Notes under the pieces: generated by a model | The model's database searches: none | Told to the model about the DNA's origin: nothing | What the model saw: only the letters and a program-made list of their open reading frames with translations | Position numbers and translations under genes: made by a program | Shown here: in pieces, positions 16,720-25,717 of the stretch | How the letters are laid out: each line of letters opens with the position of its first letter | Numbering within the stretch: position 1 is the first letter of the stretch | DNA from: Chitinophaga fulva | GTDB lineage: Bacteria; Bacteroidota; Bacteroidia; Chitinophagales; Chitinophagaceae | Direction of reading: 5' to 3' | Assembly (NCBI RefSeq): GCF_012927205.1 | Contig: NZ_JABBGC010000001.1 | Coordinates: 1,178,001-1,242,000 of the forward strand | DNA: 64,000 bases

Positions 16720-17769
16720 ATGCTTAAACAAGTATCCAAATATTGGTGGGGGCAATTGTTGGGGTGGTCTGTGTATTTTCTGGTCACTTTATTCTTCAAC
16801 TTCACCCTGAAAAAGACTGATCTGTCGGCAGTGACGATCTATTTGATCATCTTTATCATTTCCGGTGTTGCTTCTACTCATCTATTCCGGACCCTCTTAA
16901 ACAAGCTCAAGGGGTGGGAAGGCTATAGCTTTGAAAGACAATTGATTATCTTCCTGGTATTGGTGATATGTACCAACATGGTATGGTACTTTGGATACAA
17001 TCTGTTGCTGGATTATATGGGTGGAAACCGGTCGAAGGGAGGAAATTTTCTGATGATGCTGGCAGAAAGAGGGTATCTGGCCTCTTTTGCTACTTCTTTT
17101 ATCTGGTGGGTGATTTATTTCATCTGGCACTATATAGACAGGACCCGGACTTCGCAGGTAGACCGGCTGAAGCTGGAGTCTACAGTAAAGGAACTGGAGC
17201 TGAAGACCATTAAAGCACAACTGAACCCTCATTTTATCTTTAATGCACTGAACAGCATCCGGGCTTTGGTGGATGAGAATCCGCCGCGGGCCAGGACGGC
17301 GATCACAGAACTGTCCAACATTCTCCGTAGTTCCATGGCTATTGAAAAGGCAGAGACCGTGAGCCTGGAAAATGAATTAAATATTGTAAAAGATTACCTT
17401 GCACTGGAACACATCCGGTTTGAGGAACGGTTACAGGTGCGGTACGAGATAGATCCAGACACCCTGGAGCTGCAGGTGCCGCCCATGATGTTACAAACGC
17501 TCGTGGAGAACGCCATCAAACATGGTATTTCCAGGATAGTGAGCGGCGGAACGGTGTTCATTAGTTCGCGACTGAAGGGGATGGAACATGAAATTACCAT
17601 TGAAAATACCGGGCAACTGGTAGAAAAGAATATGGTAAACAGCCATGGTTTTGGACTGGAGAGCACACGGCAACGATTAAGCCTTTTGTTCGGAAACAGG
17701 GCTACCTTTGATATCAGAAATAAAGATGAGGCAACGGTGGAAGCACGTGTGATGATGCCGTTACTCTGA
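16720..17769 (+). CDS. LytS-type sensor histidine kinase (His_kinase family)
   Basis: A 349-residue membrane kinase with four hydrophobic segments in the first 140 residues and a short linker helix. The His_kinase domain follows, with phosphoacceptor motif QLNPHFIFNALNSIRALVDE (His171). The ATP-binding part shows PPMMLQTLVENAIKHGI (N box) and later a GFGLESTRQRL glycine box. This is the membrane type widespread in Bacteroidota that pairs with a LytTR regulator; the partner gene starts 100 bp downstream. The signal sensed is unknown. An operator-like array lies upstream. Confidence 0.93.
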   Translation: MLKQVSKYWWGQLLGWSVYFLVTLFFNFTLKKTDLSAVTIYLIIFIISGVASTHLFRTLLNKLKGWEGYSFERQLIIFLVLVICTNMVWYFGYNLLLDYMGGNRSKGGNFLMMLAERGYLASFATSFIWWVIYFIWHYIDRTRTSQVDRLKLESTVKELELKTIKAQLNPHFIFNALNSIRALVDENPPRARTAITELSNILRSSMAIEKAETVSLENELNIVKDYLALEHIRFEERLQVRYEIDPDTLELQVPPMMLQTLVENAIKHGISRIVSGGTVFISSRLKGMEHEITIENTGQLVEKNMVNSHGFGLESTRQRLSLLFGNRATFDIRNKDEATVEARVMMPLL

Positions 17770-17788
17770 TTCACTTGTTATTCGGAAA

Positions 17789-17800
17789 CCGCTATAGCGG
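17789..17800. repeat. 12-bp palindrome between kinase and regulator genes
   Basis: CCGCTATAGCGG is a perfect palindrome, and its core GCTATAGC recurs about 25 bp downstream at 17814-17821. It could be a protein site or a small RNA hairpin; nothing more can be said. Confidence 0.3.
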
Positions 17801-17869
17801 GGCGTTGAGCCTGGCTATAGCTTTAAATGTTGATAAAAAAATTGTCATCAACCAAACTTCATATTGCCA

Positions 17870-18598
17870 ATGAAAAAAGCATTGATAATAGATGATGAAC
17901 GCCTGGCCAGGAGTGAGCTGAAAAAATTGCTGGCGGACCACCCGGAGATAGTGGTGGTGGGCGAAGCAGTGAACGCGAAGGATGGTATAGAGAAGATAGA
18001 GAATCTGCATCCTGACCTGCTGTTTCTGGATATCCAGATGCCCGACAAAACGGGTTTCGATTTGCTGGCCGAGCTGGAGAAATCACCTCAGGTGATTTTT
18101 ACGACAGCCTATGACGAATATGCCCTGAAAGCATTTGAGTACAATGCCCTGGATTATTTGTTGAAGCCGGTAGAGCCCAAGCGGCTGGCTGACGCCATTC
18201 ACAAGTTGCACCAGCAGGACGAAAAAGACCGGCTGGCTGCTTCCGGAGGGATACGTACCCTGTTGTCGGAGAATGACCAGGTGTTTGTGAAAGACGGCGA
18301 TCGTTGCTGGTTTGTAAAGCTGCAGGAGATCCGGCTGTTTGAGAGCGTAGGCAACTATGCGCGGGTCTATTTTGAAGGCAACAAGCCGTTGATCCTGAAA
18401 TCGCTGAATGCCCTCGAAGAGCGGCTGGACGAGCGGGTGTTTTTCCGGGCCAACCGTAAACATATTGTCAACCTGCGGATGATCGAAAAGATCGACACTT
18501 ACTTCAACGGTGGGTTACTACTGGAGATGAAGGGAGGTGAAAAGATTGAAGTCAGTCGTCGTCAGGCCGTTAAGTTTAAGGAGATGATGAGCCTGTGA
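17870..18598 (+). CDS. LytTR-family response regulator
   Basis: A 242-residue regulator with an N-terminal receiver domain: acidic pocket IIDDE at 6-10, phospho-Asp54 in LFLDIQMPDKTG and the conserved Lys in YLLKPVEPKRL. The C-terminal LytTR DNA-binding domain includes FFRANRKHIVNLRMIEKI. The ATG at 17870 is preferred to an in-frame TTG two codons earlier. It is the partner of the kinase just upstream, and probably binds the 21-bp-phased repeats before that gene. It ends at a bidirectional terminator. Confidence 0.95.
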   Translation: MKKALIIDDERLARSELKKLLADHPEIVVVGEAVNAKDGIEKIENLHPDLLFLDIQMPDKTGFDLLAELEKSPQVIFTTAYDEYALKAFEYNALDYLLKPVEPKRLADAIHKLHQQDEKDRLAASGGIRTLLSENDQVFVKDGDRCWFVKLQEIRLFESVGNYARVYFEGNKPLILKSLNALEERLDERVFFRANRKHIVNLRMIEKIDTYFNGGLLLEMKGGEKIEVSRRQAVKFKEMMSL

Positions 18599-18630
18599 TA
18601 CCTGGATATTAAGCTATTTTTGATATTAAC

Positions 18631-18667
18631 AAAAAAGCGGAGATCATTTGATGATCTCCGCTTTTTT
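18631..18667. terminator. Bidirectional terminator
   Basis: A perfect 17-bp stem made of an A-run plus GCGGAGATCAT, a TTG loop and the complement ending in six T. It lies between the convergent LytTR regulator and GGGPS-like genes. Confidence 0.93.
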
Positions 18668-18696
18668 AATATCTAAATTCTCTAATAATCAAATGA

Positions 18697-19458
18697 CTAA
18701 ATGGTGATGGGGGCGGTAGAATGTACCGCATCGGCCAGTTCCTTGATCAGGGAGATATCATTTTCGATGGCATTGCCTACTACGATAATATCGGCGCCCG
18801 CTTTGCAGTTGCGGTAAGCTTTTTCAGCATCGCGGATACCGCCACCTACGATGATGGGTACTTCCACCTGGCTGGCGACCCTGCTGATCATTGTTTCTGT
18901 GATGGGGTTACGGGCGCCGCTGCCGGCATCCATATAGATCACTTTCATGCCCAGCATCTCTCCTGCCATAGCAGTACACATCGCAATATCCGCCTTATCG
19001 GCAGGAATGGGCGTGGCATTGCTGATGTAGGAAACAGTGGTAGGAGCGCCTCCGTCAATGACCATATAGCCGGTGGAAATAACTTCCAGCTGGCTTTTTT
19101 TAACAGCCGCAGCGGATACTACGTGCTGACCGATCAATAACTCAGGGTTCCTGCCTGAAATCATGGAAAGATAAAGGAGTGCGTCTGCATATCTCGAAAC
19201 CTGCGAAGGGCTTCCTGGAAACAAAATAACAGGAATGTCGCAACTGGCTTTCAATTGTTGCACGCATTCATCCAGATGATTGGTGATGACCAGACTACCA
19301 CCAAGGAAGATATAATCAACTTTGGCAGCGGTGCATTTTGCCGCGAGTTCAATGATGCCAGCAGGAGTCACCTTATCCGGATCAATTAAAACCGCGAATG
19401 CTTTTTCTTTCCTAGCCTTTCTTTCGATGAACGAAGTGTATATTTTATTGTACATCAA
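18697..19458 (-). CDS. Geranylgeranylglyceryl-phosphate synthase family protein (PcrB-like)
   Basis: A 253-residue TIM-barrel prenyltransferase. Family landmarks are AFAVLIDPDKVTP near 20-32, VDYIFLGGSL, VILFPGSPSQVS, the YMDAGSGARNPI phosphate-binding region and PIIVGGGIRDAEKA near the end. In archaea the enzyme joins geranylgeranyl diphosphate to glycerol-1-phosphate for ether lipids; bacterial homologues use other prenyl lengths. Bacteroidota group II members are active in vitro in published work, but their product in the cell is not settled. The gene stands alone and converges with the LytTR regulator. Confidence 0.88.
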   Translation of the reverse strand: MMYNKIYTSFIERKARKEKAFAVLIDPDKVTPAGIIELAAKCTAAKVDYIFLGGSLVITNHLDECVQQLKASCDIPVILFPGSPSQVSRYADALLYLSMISGRNPELLIGQHVVSAAAVKKSQLEVISTGYMVIDGGAPTTVSYISNATPIPADKADIAMCTAMAGEMLGMKVIYMDAGSGARNPITETMISRVASQVEVPIIVGGGIRDAEKAYRNCKAGADIIVVGNAIENDISLIKELADAVHSTAPITI

Positions 19459-19791
19459 TAGCGCATTGTTCCGGTTGTCGCAAATGTATAATTTTTTTAT
19501 TAATAACCCACAATGCTAAATAAATATGCATGCAATTCATTTTCTATTCATGAACTACATGATATCTAATGGCATTTCAAGATGCATCCACTCGGGAAAA
19601 TCTCTGTTAGCGACAAATTTTGAGCCGGATTTTATGGTCTTAGTCTGCTTTATAACAATCCTGCCCGGAAAGTGTTGTTTCAATTATCCACAAGTTGTGC
19701 AAAATAATCCAGCTTCCCGAGACTTTTTAAAACTAATTTTAGAGCACCCCCCTTTCACATATTCTTTTTAATCCTGGAAAAAATTTTGGGT
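19459..19791. other. Intergenic region upstream of nrdJ with one DnaA-box-like site
   Basis: This 333-bp gap holds no convincing gene. TTATCCACA at 19684-19692 is identical to the E. coli DnaA box, about 100 bp before nrdJ. I saw no B12 box or cobalamin riboswitch fold, although nrdJ needs B12. A short open frame inside it lacks recognisable features. Confidence 0.4.
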
Positions 19792-22700
19792 ATGAAAAAT
19801 CCAGCAAGCAGCAAGCGTGGCATGGCCTTCCCCCGGTACTTTACCAAAGAAGGAATGCGTCCGTATGAACAGTTTGAGTATGACCTCCGCTCTTCGGTGA
19901 TCCGTAATCCCGGTGGGGACGTGGTGTTTGAAATGAACAATGTAGAGGTGCCTCAGGGGTGGTCGCAGATTGCGACGGATATCCTGGCGCAAAAGTATTT
20001 CCGAAAGGCCGGCGTGCCCCAGGAAGACGGCAGCCTGGGCCGGGAAACGTCGGTTAAACAGGTGGTGCATCGTATGGCCAATTGCTGGCGGGCCTGGGGC
20101 GAGCGGTATGGTTATTTTGCCTCCGGGGATGATGCACAGACCTTTTACGAGGAACTGGTGTATAGCATGCTGAACCAGGCCTGTGTGCCCAATTCACCAC
20201 AGTGGTTCAATACCGGTTTGTATGAAAGCTACGGTATCAAAGGCAAGCCGCAGGGACATTATTACGTAGAACAAAATACCGGTCAGCTGGAGAAGTCGAC
20301 ATCAGCTTATGAGCGGCCCCAGCCCCACGCCTGTTTTATTCTCAGTGTAGATGACGACCTGGTGGGTGATGGCGGTATTATGGACCTTTGGATGCGAGAA
20401 GCCCGGATTTTCAAGTATGGTTCTGGTGTAGGCACTAACTTCTCCCATATCCGGGGCGAAGGAGAGAAACTGAGTGGTGGCGGCACTTCCAGCGGACTGA
20501 TGAGCTTTCTGAAAATTGGTGACCGGGCAGCCGGCGCTATTAAATCGGGTGGCACCACCCGCCGGGCAGCCAAAATGGTGTGCCTGGACCTGGACCATCC
20601 GGAGGTGCTGGACTTCATCAACTGGAAAGTGGAAGAAGAGAAAAAGGTGGCAGCCCTGATTGCTGCCGGTTATTCATCCGATTATGAAGGAGAAGCCTAC
20701 CGGACCGTATCCGGACAGAACTCCAACAATTCCGTTCGCATCCCCAACTGCTTTTTCAGACAACTGGCAGCCGAAGGCGACTGGGACCTGATAGCGCGTA
20801 CTACCGGTAAAGCCGTAAAGACCGTCAAAGCCAGTGACCTGTGGGACCAGATCGCTTATGCCGCCTGGCGTTGTGCCGATCCGGGTACTCAGTATGATAC
20901 TACTATCAATGAATGGCATACGTGTCCGAAGGGTGGCCGTATCAATGCTTCCAATCCCTGCTCAGAGTATATGTTCCTCGACAATACCGCCTGTAACCTG
21001 GCATCGGTGAACCTGCGGCGGTTTTTTGACGAAGAAAAGGGGCTTTTTGATGTACCGGGATTTGAATATACCGTCAGGCTGTGGACCACAGTACTGGAGA
21101 TTTCTGTGCTGATGGCCCAGTTCCCCTCCAAAGAGGTAGCGCAGCTGAGTTATGATTACCGGACGCTGGGGCTGGGATATGCCAATCTGGGTTCCATGCT
21201 GATGGTGAGTGGTATTGCATATGACAGTGAAGAGGCGCGCGGTATTGCGGGCGCCATTACAGCTATTATGACTGGTGTGGCTTACCAGACTTCTGCAGAG
21301 CTGGCGTCACACCTTGGAGCGTTTCCACGGTTTGAAGAAAACCGGGAGGATATGTTACGGGTCATGCGTAACCATCGGGCTGCTGCTTATGATGCCGCAG
21401 AAGCTTACGAAGCGCTCGAAATTTCGCCACGGGGCATCGATGCGCGGTATTGTCCCGACTATATGCTGAAAGCCGCTACAAGGGCCTGGGATGAAGCCGT
21501 GCAGGCCGGAGAGAAACATGGTTACCGTAACGCACAAACGACGGTGATTGCCCCTACAGGTACTATCGGGCTGGTCATGGACTGTGACACGACCGGCGTG
21601 GAGCCAGATTTCGCATTGGTGAAATTTAAGAAGTTATCAGGTGGCGGATATTTCAAGATCATTAATCAATCTATCCCCACCGCTTTGCAGAACCTGGGTT
21701 ATCAGTCGAATGAGATCAAGGCGATCGTGGACTATGCAAAGGGCACCGGTTCTTTTGTGGGAGCACCTTATATCAATCATCAGTCGCTCAGCGAAAAAGG
21801 TTTCATTGCTGAAGAGCTGAAAAAACTGGATACTGCGGTGTCCTCTTCCTTTGATATCTCTTTTGTGTTTAACGTATATACCCTTGGAGAAGCTTGCCTG
21901 CAAAGGCTGGGTTTTGTGCCGGAGCAGTACTTTAATCTTGATTTCAGCCTGTTGCATGCCCTTGGGTTCCAGGATACCGAGATAGAAGCGGCTAATGACT
22001 ATGTGTGTGGCACCATGACAGTAGAGGGGGCTCCTTACCTTCAGGAGGCGCATTTACCGGTGTTTGATTGTGCCAATAAGTGTGGCAAACATGGACAGCG
22101 GTATATTCATCCGCATGGGCATATCCGGATGATGGCAGCCGCGCAGCCTTTTATTTCCGGTGCTATTTCCAAAACCATCAACCTGCCGCATGAAGCAGAA
22201 GTGCATGAGATAGCAGACGCTTATATGCTGAGCTGGGAGCTGGGCCTTAAAGCCTGTGCGCTTTATCGTGATGGCAGCAAACTTAGTCAGCCGTTGAGCA
22301 ACAAGACTGATAAAAAGAAAAAAGCTGATGCGACTGCTGCAGTAACAGCTACTGCCGTACAGCTGCCCGACCTTGAACAGGCAACTATTGATGAGTTGTT
22401 GGAGGAAGTAAACAGGCGGATGATGGCCAGCAAAGACACAACGTTGAAGCGGCAGTTGTCCCGCATTGTAGAGCGGAAAACGCTTCCTTCCAAACGCGGA
22501 GGATTCACGCAGAAAGCAAAAGTAGGTGGTCAGGCTATTTTCCTGCGCACCGGTGAATATAATGATGGTACGTTGGGAGAAATATTCATTGATCTGGCGA
22601 AAGAAGGATCTACTTTGCGGAGTATGATGAACTGCTTTGCCATAGCGGTTTCTGTGGGATTGCAGTATGGTGTTCCGCTGGAAGAGTTTGTGGACAAGTT

Positions 22701-23115
22701 TGTGTTTACACGGTTTGAACCTGCCGGTATGGTGGACCATCCGAATATTAAATCCGCAACGTCGCTGGTGGACTATGTTTTCCGGGTGTTGGGATATGAA
22801 TACCTGGGGCGCACAGACCTGGTGCATGTGCTGGATGCGCCGGGAAATACCGGTGAAGAAGATGATGATGAGCCGATGGATACACCATCTTTATCCGGTA
22901 TGCGTGTAACCGTTAGTAGCGGTCAGTCAGCGAATGCTCCGAAGACGCCCAAGCAGCAAGCAGTTGCGGCGCATCAAGGAGAAAGCAGTACACAGGATTA
23001 TTTGCGCAGCATGCAGCGTGATGCCCCTGCCTGTAACGTTTGCGGACATATCACGGTAAGATCCGGCACATGTTACAAATGCCTGAACTGCGGTAACAGC
23101 ATGGGTTGTAGCTGA
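19792..23115 (+). CDS. nrdJ: Adenosylcobalamin-dependent (class II) ribonucleotide reductase
   Basis: NrdJ makes deoxyribonucleotides using adenosylcobalamin instead of oxygen or an iron radical, so it works with or without oxygen. The 1107-residue protein has the [12 protein letters not shown] start of the catalytic barrel, substrate and radical cysteines including [11 protein letters not shown] near 388, and [10 protein letters not shown]. After the barrel comes a long C-terminal extension, common in this subfamily. It ends in a Cys-rich ribbon ([19 protein letters not shown]) that probably holds metal or re-reduces the active site. The ATG at 19792 is preferred to a TTG two codons upstream. 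No other RNR gene is in the window. Confidence 0.97.
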   Translation: MKNPASSKRGMAFPRYFTKEGMRPYEQFEYDLRSSVIRNPGGDVVFEMNNVEVPQGWSQIATDILAQKYFRKAGVPQEDGSLGRETSVKQVVHRMANCWRAWGERYGYFASGDDAQTFYEELVYSMLNQACVPNSPQWFNTGLYESYGIKGKPQGHYYVEQNTGQLEKSTSAYERPQPHACFILSVDDDLVGDGGIMDLWMREARIFKYGSGVGTNFSHIRGEGEKLSGGGTSSGLMSFLKIGDRAAGAIKSGGTTRRAAKMVCLDLDHPEVLDFINWKVEEEKKVAALIAAGYSSDYEGEAYRTVSGQNSNNSVRIPNCFFRQLAAEGDWDLIARTTGKAVKTVKASDLWDQIAYAAWRCADPGTQYDTTINEWHTCPKGGRINASNPCSEYMFLDNTACNLASVNLRRFFDEEKGLFDVPGFEYTVRLWTTVLEISVLMAQFPSKEVAQLSYDYRTLGLGYANLGSMLMVSGIAYDSEEARGIAGAITAIMTGVAYQTSAELASHLGAFPRFEENREDMLRVMRNHRAAAYDAAEAYEALEISPRGIDARYCPDYMLKAATRAWDEAVQAGEKHGYRNAQTTVIAPTGTIGLVMDCDTTGVEPDFALVKFKKLSGGGYFKIINQSIPTALQNLGYQSNEIKAIVDYAKGTGSFVGAPYINHQSLSEKGFIAEELKKLDTAVSSSFDISFVFNVYTLGEACLQRLGFVPEQYFNLDFSLLHALGFQDTEIEAANDYVCGTMTVEGAPYLQEAHLPVFDCANKCGKHGQRYIHPHGHIRMMAAAQPFISGAISKTINLPHEAEVHEIADAYMLSWELGLKACALYRDGSKLSQPLSNKTDKKKKADATAAVTATAVQLPDLEQATIDELLEEVNRRMMASKDTTLKRQLSRIVERKTLPSKRGGFTQKAKVGGQAIFLRTGEYNDGTLGEIFIDLAKEGSTLRSMMNCFAIAVSVGLQYGVPLEEFVDKFVFTRFEPAGMVDHPNIKSATSLVDYVFRVLGYEYLGRTDLVHVLDAPGNTGEEDDDEPMDTPSLSGMRVTVSSGQSANAPKTPKQQAVAAHQGESSTQDYLRSMQRDAPACNVCGHITVRSGTCYKCLNCGNSMGCS

Positions 23116-23186
23116 TTCGATGTTGCAACTCTTGTTAACGAGATGTTATTGTGCCTTTAAAATTTCAAAGAAAAATAACATGCACT

Positions 23187-23194
23187 TATCTTTG
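23187..23194 (+). promoter_or_regulatory. Putative -7 element of a short transcript
   Basis: TATCTTTG fits TAnnTTTG, and a terminator stands only 39 bp downstream with no gene between. Confidence 0.45.
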
Positions 23195-23200
23195 TATTCA

Positions 23201-23262
23201 AATAGGGTTTTCATAGGATAGTAACAAATTGAGGGCGCTTTTCTAGGCGCCCTTACTTTTTT
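23201..23262 (+). ncRNA. Candidate short RNA of about 60 nt
   Basis: Between the -7 element at 23187 and a terminator (GGGCGC at 23233-23238 paired with GCGCCC at 23247-23252, then a T-rich tail) lies a 30-nt unstructured stretch. It is too short to code a gene. It could be a small RNA, or simply the end of a longer nrdJ message. The call rests on the promoter-terminator pair only. Confidence 0.35.
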
Positions 23263-23499
23263 AAAAAACCCTGATCAAAGGACCGGTTTCTGGTTACTTT
23301 CTCTTCACTTCTCCCGGTACGGGGATAATCTCATATTTTGTTTTATCTAATTTAAAGGCGTTTATTTTTCATTTCTGAGATTTTTCGATCTCATATTAAA
23401 AATTATTTAATTTTTAGACTTCTTCTTCTGTCACCATATAATTTTATTATATTTGTTATTGTATTAATTTTTATTATGGTTACTGTCCTATGAAAAACC
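23206..23499. repeat. Inverted repeat flanking an AT-rich 250-bp spacer
   Basis: GGTTTTCATAGGATAGTAAC at 23206-23225 reappears in reverse complement at 23479-23499 (GTTACTGTCCTATGAAAAACC) with one mismatch and one inserted A. Each arm lies just downstream of a -7 element. The region between is very AT-rich and holds no gene. Confidence 0.6.
23448..23455 (+). promoter_or_regulatory. Putative -7 element of a second short transcript
   Basis: TATATTTG fits TAnnTTTG; a clear -33 element is lacking. A terminator follows about 100 bp downstream. Confidence 0.4.
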
Positions 23500-23580
23500 A
23501 AATATTCCTACACCGCATGATTCATCATGCACTGTAAATGACTCTCGAAAGCAATGGTTCGTCCATTGCTTTTGTTTTTT
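23462..23580 (+). ncRNA. Candidate structured small RNA or leader, about 118 nt
   Basis: A -7 element at 23448, a small hairpin GCATGA/TCATGC at 23515-23530, and then a strong terminator make a self-contained transcript. The terminator stem is AAAGCAATGG at 23548-23557 with CCATTGCTTT at 23563-23572, followed by TGTTTTTT. It contains a 15-codon open frame at 23490. It could be a small RNA, or an attenuated leader for the gene at 23674, which starts about 95 bp later. Confidence 0.4.
23490..23537 (+). CDS. Possible 15-residue leader peptide
   Basis: An ATG-started frame of 15 codons encodes MKNQIFLHRMIHHAL, three of them His, and spans the first hairpin of the candidate small RNA. No clear ribosome-binding site precedes it. 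Its place before a terminator recalls attenuation, but the downstream gene has no link to histidine. A chance frame is quite possible. Confidence 0.18.
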   Translation: MKNQIFLHRMIHHAL

Positions 23581-23673
23581 CAGGGGGTATGCGTGGTTAT
23601 ACGTATTTTTTTTCTGGATTAGAAATCTCGGAATATTAGTGTATTTTTAAGACTCGAAAAATTTGGATGCCTT

Positions 23674-24222
23674 ATGACAAAGCTGTTGTTCATGCTGTTG
23701 GTAGTTTTGGCCGCAGCCACATCAGCAAATGCCAACACTGTTCATGGTAATGGCAACGGTAATGGTAATGGAGACAACACCAATACCGGTTGCAAGAACG
23801 GGGACAACAATGGAGATAAAAACGGGGATAACAACGATAACCGTAATAATGCCAGGAATAATGATAAGCCCAAGCCTGTAAGGGTTGAAGAGTTTGTGTT
23901 ATTATTCCCCCGGGTAGAGACGGGAGAGAAAGTAGATGAAGCAGAGTTGGAAAAAGCTATTGTGGACCTATACAAATGGTATTTACAAAACGAAACAAAA
24001 ATAAACACCAACGACTTCCTGAAAGGAAGTGGTAAGGAACCGGCGTTCCCTTTTAAAGTGGACCCGAAGACCTTGCAACAATATTTCCTTTTCATCAAGA
24101 AAAACTTTCCGGGCTTTAATGAGGAGTATCTTTCCACTTTGAAGCGCAACCGTAAGAAAGAAGCACCTGTTACTGTACGTGATGAAATGGATAACCCTAT
24201 GTCGATTTCCGTAAACAGATAA
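23674..24222 (+). CDS. Secreted protein with Asn/Gly/Asp-rich segment
   Basis: A 182-residue protein that I do not recognise. Residues 1-20 form a signal peptide (MTKLLFMLLVVLAAATSANA). Residues 22-65 are low complexity, almost all Asn, Gly, Asp and Lys, encoded by near-repeats of GGTAATGG and GGGGAYAA. The remaining two thirds look folded and charged. It may be a periplasmic or surface protein with a flexible linker. A candidate small RNA with a terminator lies just upstream, and the YcxB-like gene follows after 22 bp. Confidence 0.65.
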   Translation: MTKLLFMLLVVLAAATSANANTVHGNGNGNGNGDNTNTGCKNGDNNGDKNGDNNDNRNNARNNDKPKPVRVEEFVLLFPRVETGEKVDEAELEKAIVDLYKWYLQNETKINTNDFLKGSGKEPAFPFKVDPKTLQQYFLFIKKNFPGFNEEYLSTLKRNRKKEAPVTVRDEMDNPMSISVNR

Positions 24223-24244
24223 AAATCGTTTTGCCAGGCGCCTA

Positions 24245-24724
24245 ATGCAGTTAGAGTTCAGTTATAATAAGGGAGATGTATTGCACGCATTACGCTATCA
24301 TTTTATGCATCGGGGAGAAATAAAGGTGTTCCGTAACACCCTTATTATTCTGCTGCTGGCTACTGTCGCGGGTTATGCCTTTAACCTGGTCACACCTGGT
24401 ACCCTCTCTGGTATCACCATCATGGTACTCCTGCTTGGGCTCGTTTTCTGGTACCTCCTCCCTATCTCCATTTACAACAAAGCCGCCACCTTCAAGGATG
24501 ATATCCATCTTCGCTACTCTGAAGAAGGCATCCAGATAGCCACCCGTTCCAGTGACCATTTACGTTCTATCAGCTGGAATAATTTCTCCAAAGTGGTGGA
24601 AACCAAAAAATTCTTCTTTCTCTATCGCGACCAAAAGACCTTCTTCCTGATTCCCATCAGCGCCTTTAAAACAGAAGATGCTTACCAGGGATTTAAGGAG
24701 ATGGTAGAGCCACTAAATCGCTGA
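24245..24724 (+). CDS. YcxB-like membrane protein
   Basis: A 159-residue protein with two adjacent membrane helices at about 28-46 and 54-75. The C-terminal half, ending RDQKTFFLIPISAFKTEDAYQGF, resembles the YcxB-like C-terminal domain of unknown function. The preceding SEEGIQIATRSSDHLRSISWNNF segment is also typical. It follows the secreted Asn-rich protein gene closely, so the two may be cotranscribed. The role is unknown. Confidence 0.75.
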   Translation: MQLEFSYNKGDVLHALRYHFMHRGEIKVFRNTLIILLLATVAGYAFNLVTPGTLSGITIMVLLLGLVFWYLLPISIYNKAATFKDDIHLRYSEEGIQIATRSSDHLRSISWNNFSKVVETKKFFFLYRDQKTFFLIPISAFKTEDAYQGFKEMVEPLNR

Positions 24725-24746
24725 TAATCAGGATTATTGAACCGCT

Positions 24747-24778
24747 GACAGACAGGATTATTGCTGATTCGCCTGATG
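24747..24778 (+). repeat. Dispersed intergenic repeat, copy 2
   Basis: This matches 27 of 32 positions with copy 1 at 9308-9339. Here a clear right arm exists: GATTATTGCTGATTT read on the minus strand from about 24815-24832. The element is an imperfect palindrome of about 100 bp between convergent genes. Confidence 0.6.
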
Positions 24779-24843
24779 TGTGGAGATCGGCTATTTGACC
24801 TTTAGACTCAGTTAAATCAGCAATAATCATGACAATCATGTTG

Positions 24844-25554
24844 TTATAGTTGTTGGAAAACCGCGAAGTGCAATATGTGATTCATATTTCGCGCGCCACT
24901 GCCTCCCTGAATGAACTGATTCATGTATCCGATATCTGCTTTGAGGGAACCACTCAGTTTATACCCAAAAGCGGTCAGAAAACGGTTCTGGTCAAAGAAA
25001 AGGCTGCTGATATCATTTCCCCACAAATTCAGGAATATTTCGTCCTGTAAGGCCACATAAAAGCGGGTAGACTGCTGATTATGCCTGACGTTGAGCTGGG
25101 TACGGTTAAAATAACGAAAACGGTTGCCATATTTCCAGTCACCGATGGTCTTAGCGGCATCCGGACTGTTAGGCTGGGCTACCCAGCGCTGTTCCAGCCG
25201 GAAACGGTGGGTCATGTCTATTTTGGGTGCTTTGTAGATGTATTGCTCGAAAACCCGGTGTTCCGGCAGCCAGGTATTGCTAATGTTGTTATAGGTGGGC
25301 ACGAAGGCGTAACCCAATAATACCTGATGTTGTGGGGTAATGGCGTATTGTAGTCCTCCTCTCATCAACAGCTGTCCTTTGTTGCTGATACCGTCGCGGA
25401 TACGCCCTTGTATATCAAAAGGAACAGACCAGCGTTGATTGATTTTTACATTCCCGAAATAAGTGTACCAGTGTTGGTAGGCGTGCGCGGTCTCTTGGGC
25501 CGTAGCATAGCGCGATAGGGCTATTACGACCAGTAATAACAGTACTTTCTTCAT
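24844..25554 (-). CDS. DUF2490 family protein
   Basis: A 236-residue protein with a signal peptide (MKKVLLLLVVIALSRYATA). Its beta-strand-rich body suits a small outer-membrane barrel and ends in a hydrophobic strand HILHFAVFQQL. The HWYTYFGNVKINQRWSVPFDIQ start and RLEQRWV segment fit DUF2490, a family common in Bacteroidota and Proteobacteria with no settled function. It is alone, with the SusD gene upstream on the same strand behind a terminator. Confidence 0.8.
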   Translation of the reverse strand: MKKVLLLLVVIALSRYATAQETAHAYQHWYTYFGNVKINQRWSVPFDIQGRIRDGISNKGQLLMRGGLQYAITPQHQVLLGYAFVPTYNNISNTWLPEHRVFEQYIYKAPKIDMTHRFRLEQRWVAQPNSPDAAKTIGDWKYGNRFRYFNRTQLNVRHNQQSTRFYVALQDEIFLNLWGNDISSLFFDQNRFLTAFGYKLSGSLKADIGYMNQFIQGGSGARNMNHILHFAVFQQL

Positions 25555-25657
25555 AAAATCACTTAAAACTTATTATAGGGGGGCTTAAAGATAAGGCGGA
25601 ATCATTTACGAATTTTTAGAAAGGGAGAATGGCACAGGAGATTTACAGGAGACGGCA

Positions 25658-25686
25658 TAAAAAAGGCGCCTGCAGAAGCAGGCGCC
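25658..25686 (-). terminator. Terminator after the susD-like gene
   Basis: GGCGCCTGC at 25665-25673 pairs with GCAGGCGCC at 25678-25686. Read on the minus strand, it is followed by a run of T. It closes the SusC/SusD transcript. Confidence 0.9.
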
Positions 25687-25717
25687 GGCTGATTGTTTTA
25701 GTTGAGTGAGTATTTTG

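Noticed and set aside
19526..19771. An 81-codon frame upstream of nrdJ
   Set aside because: It has no clear ribosome site and no domain, and lies in the region expected to hold the nrdJ promoter.
19459..19791. Possible cobalamin riboswitch before the B12-dependent reductase
   Set aside because: I looked for a B12-box-like GCCACTG sequence and a matching fold and saw none.
23674..23880. Short repeats of GGTAATGG type as a possible CRISPR or minisatellite
   Set aside because: They are inside an open frame with a signal peptide and encode an Asn/Gly-rich tract; there are no spacers.
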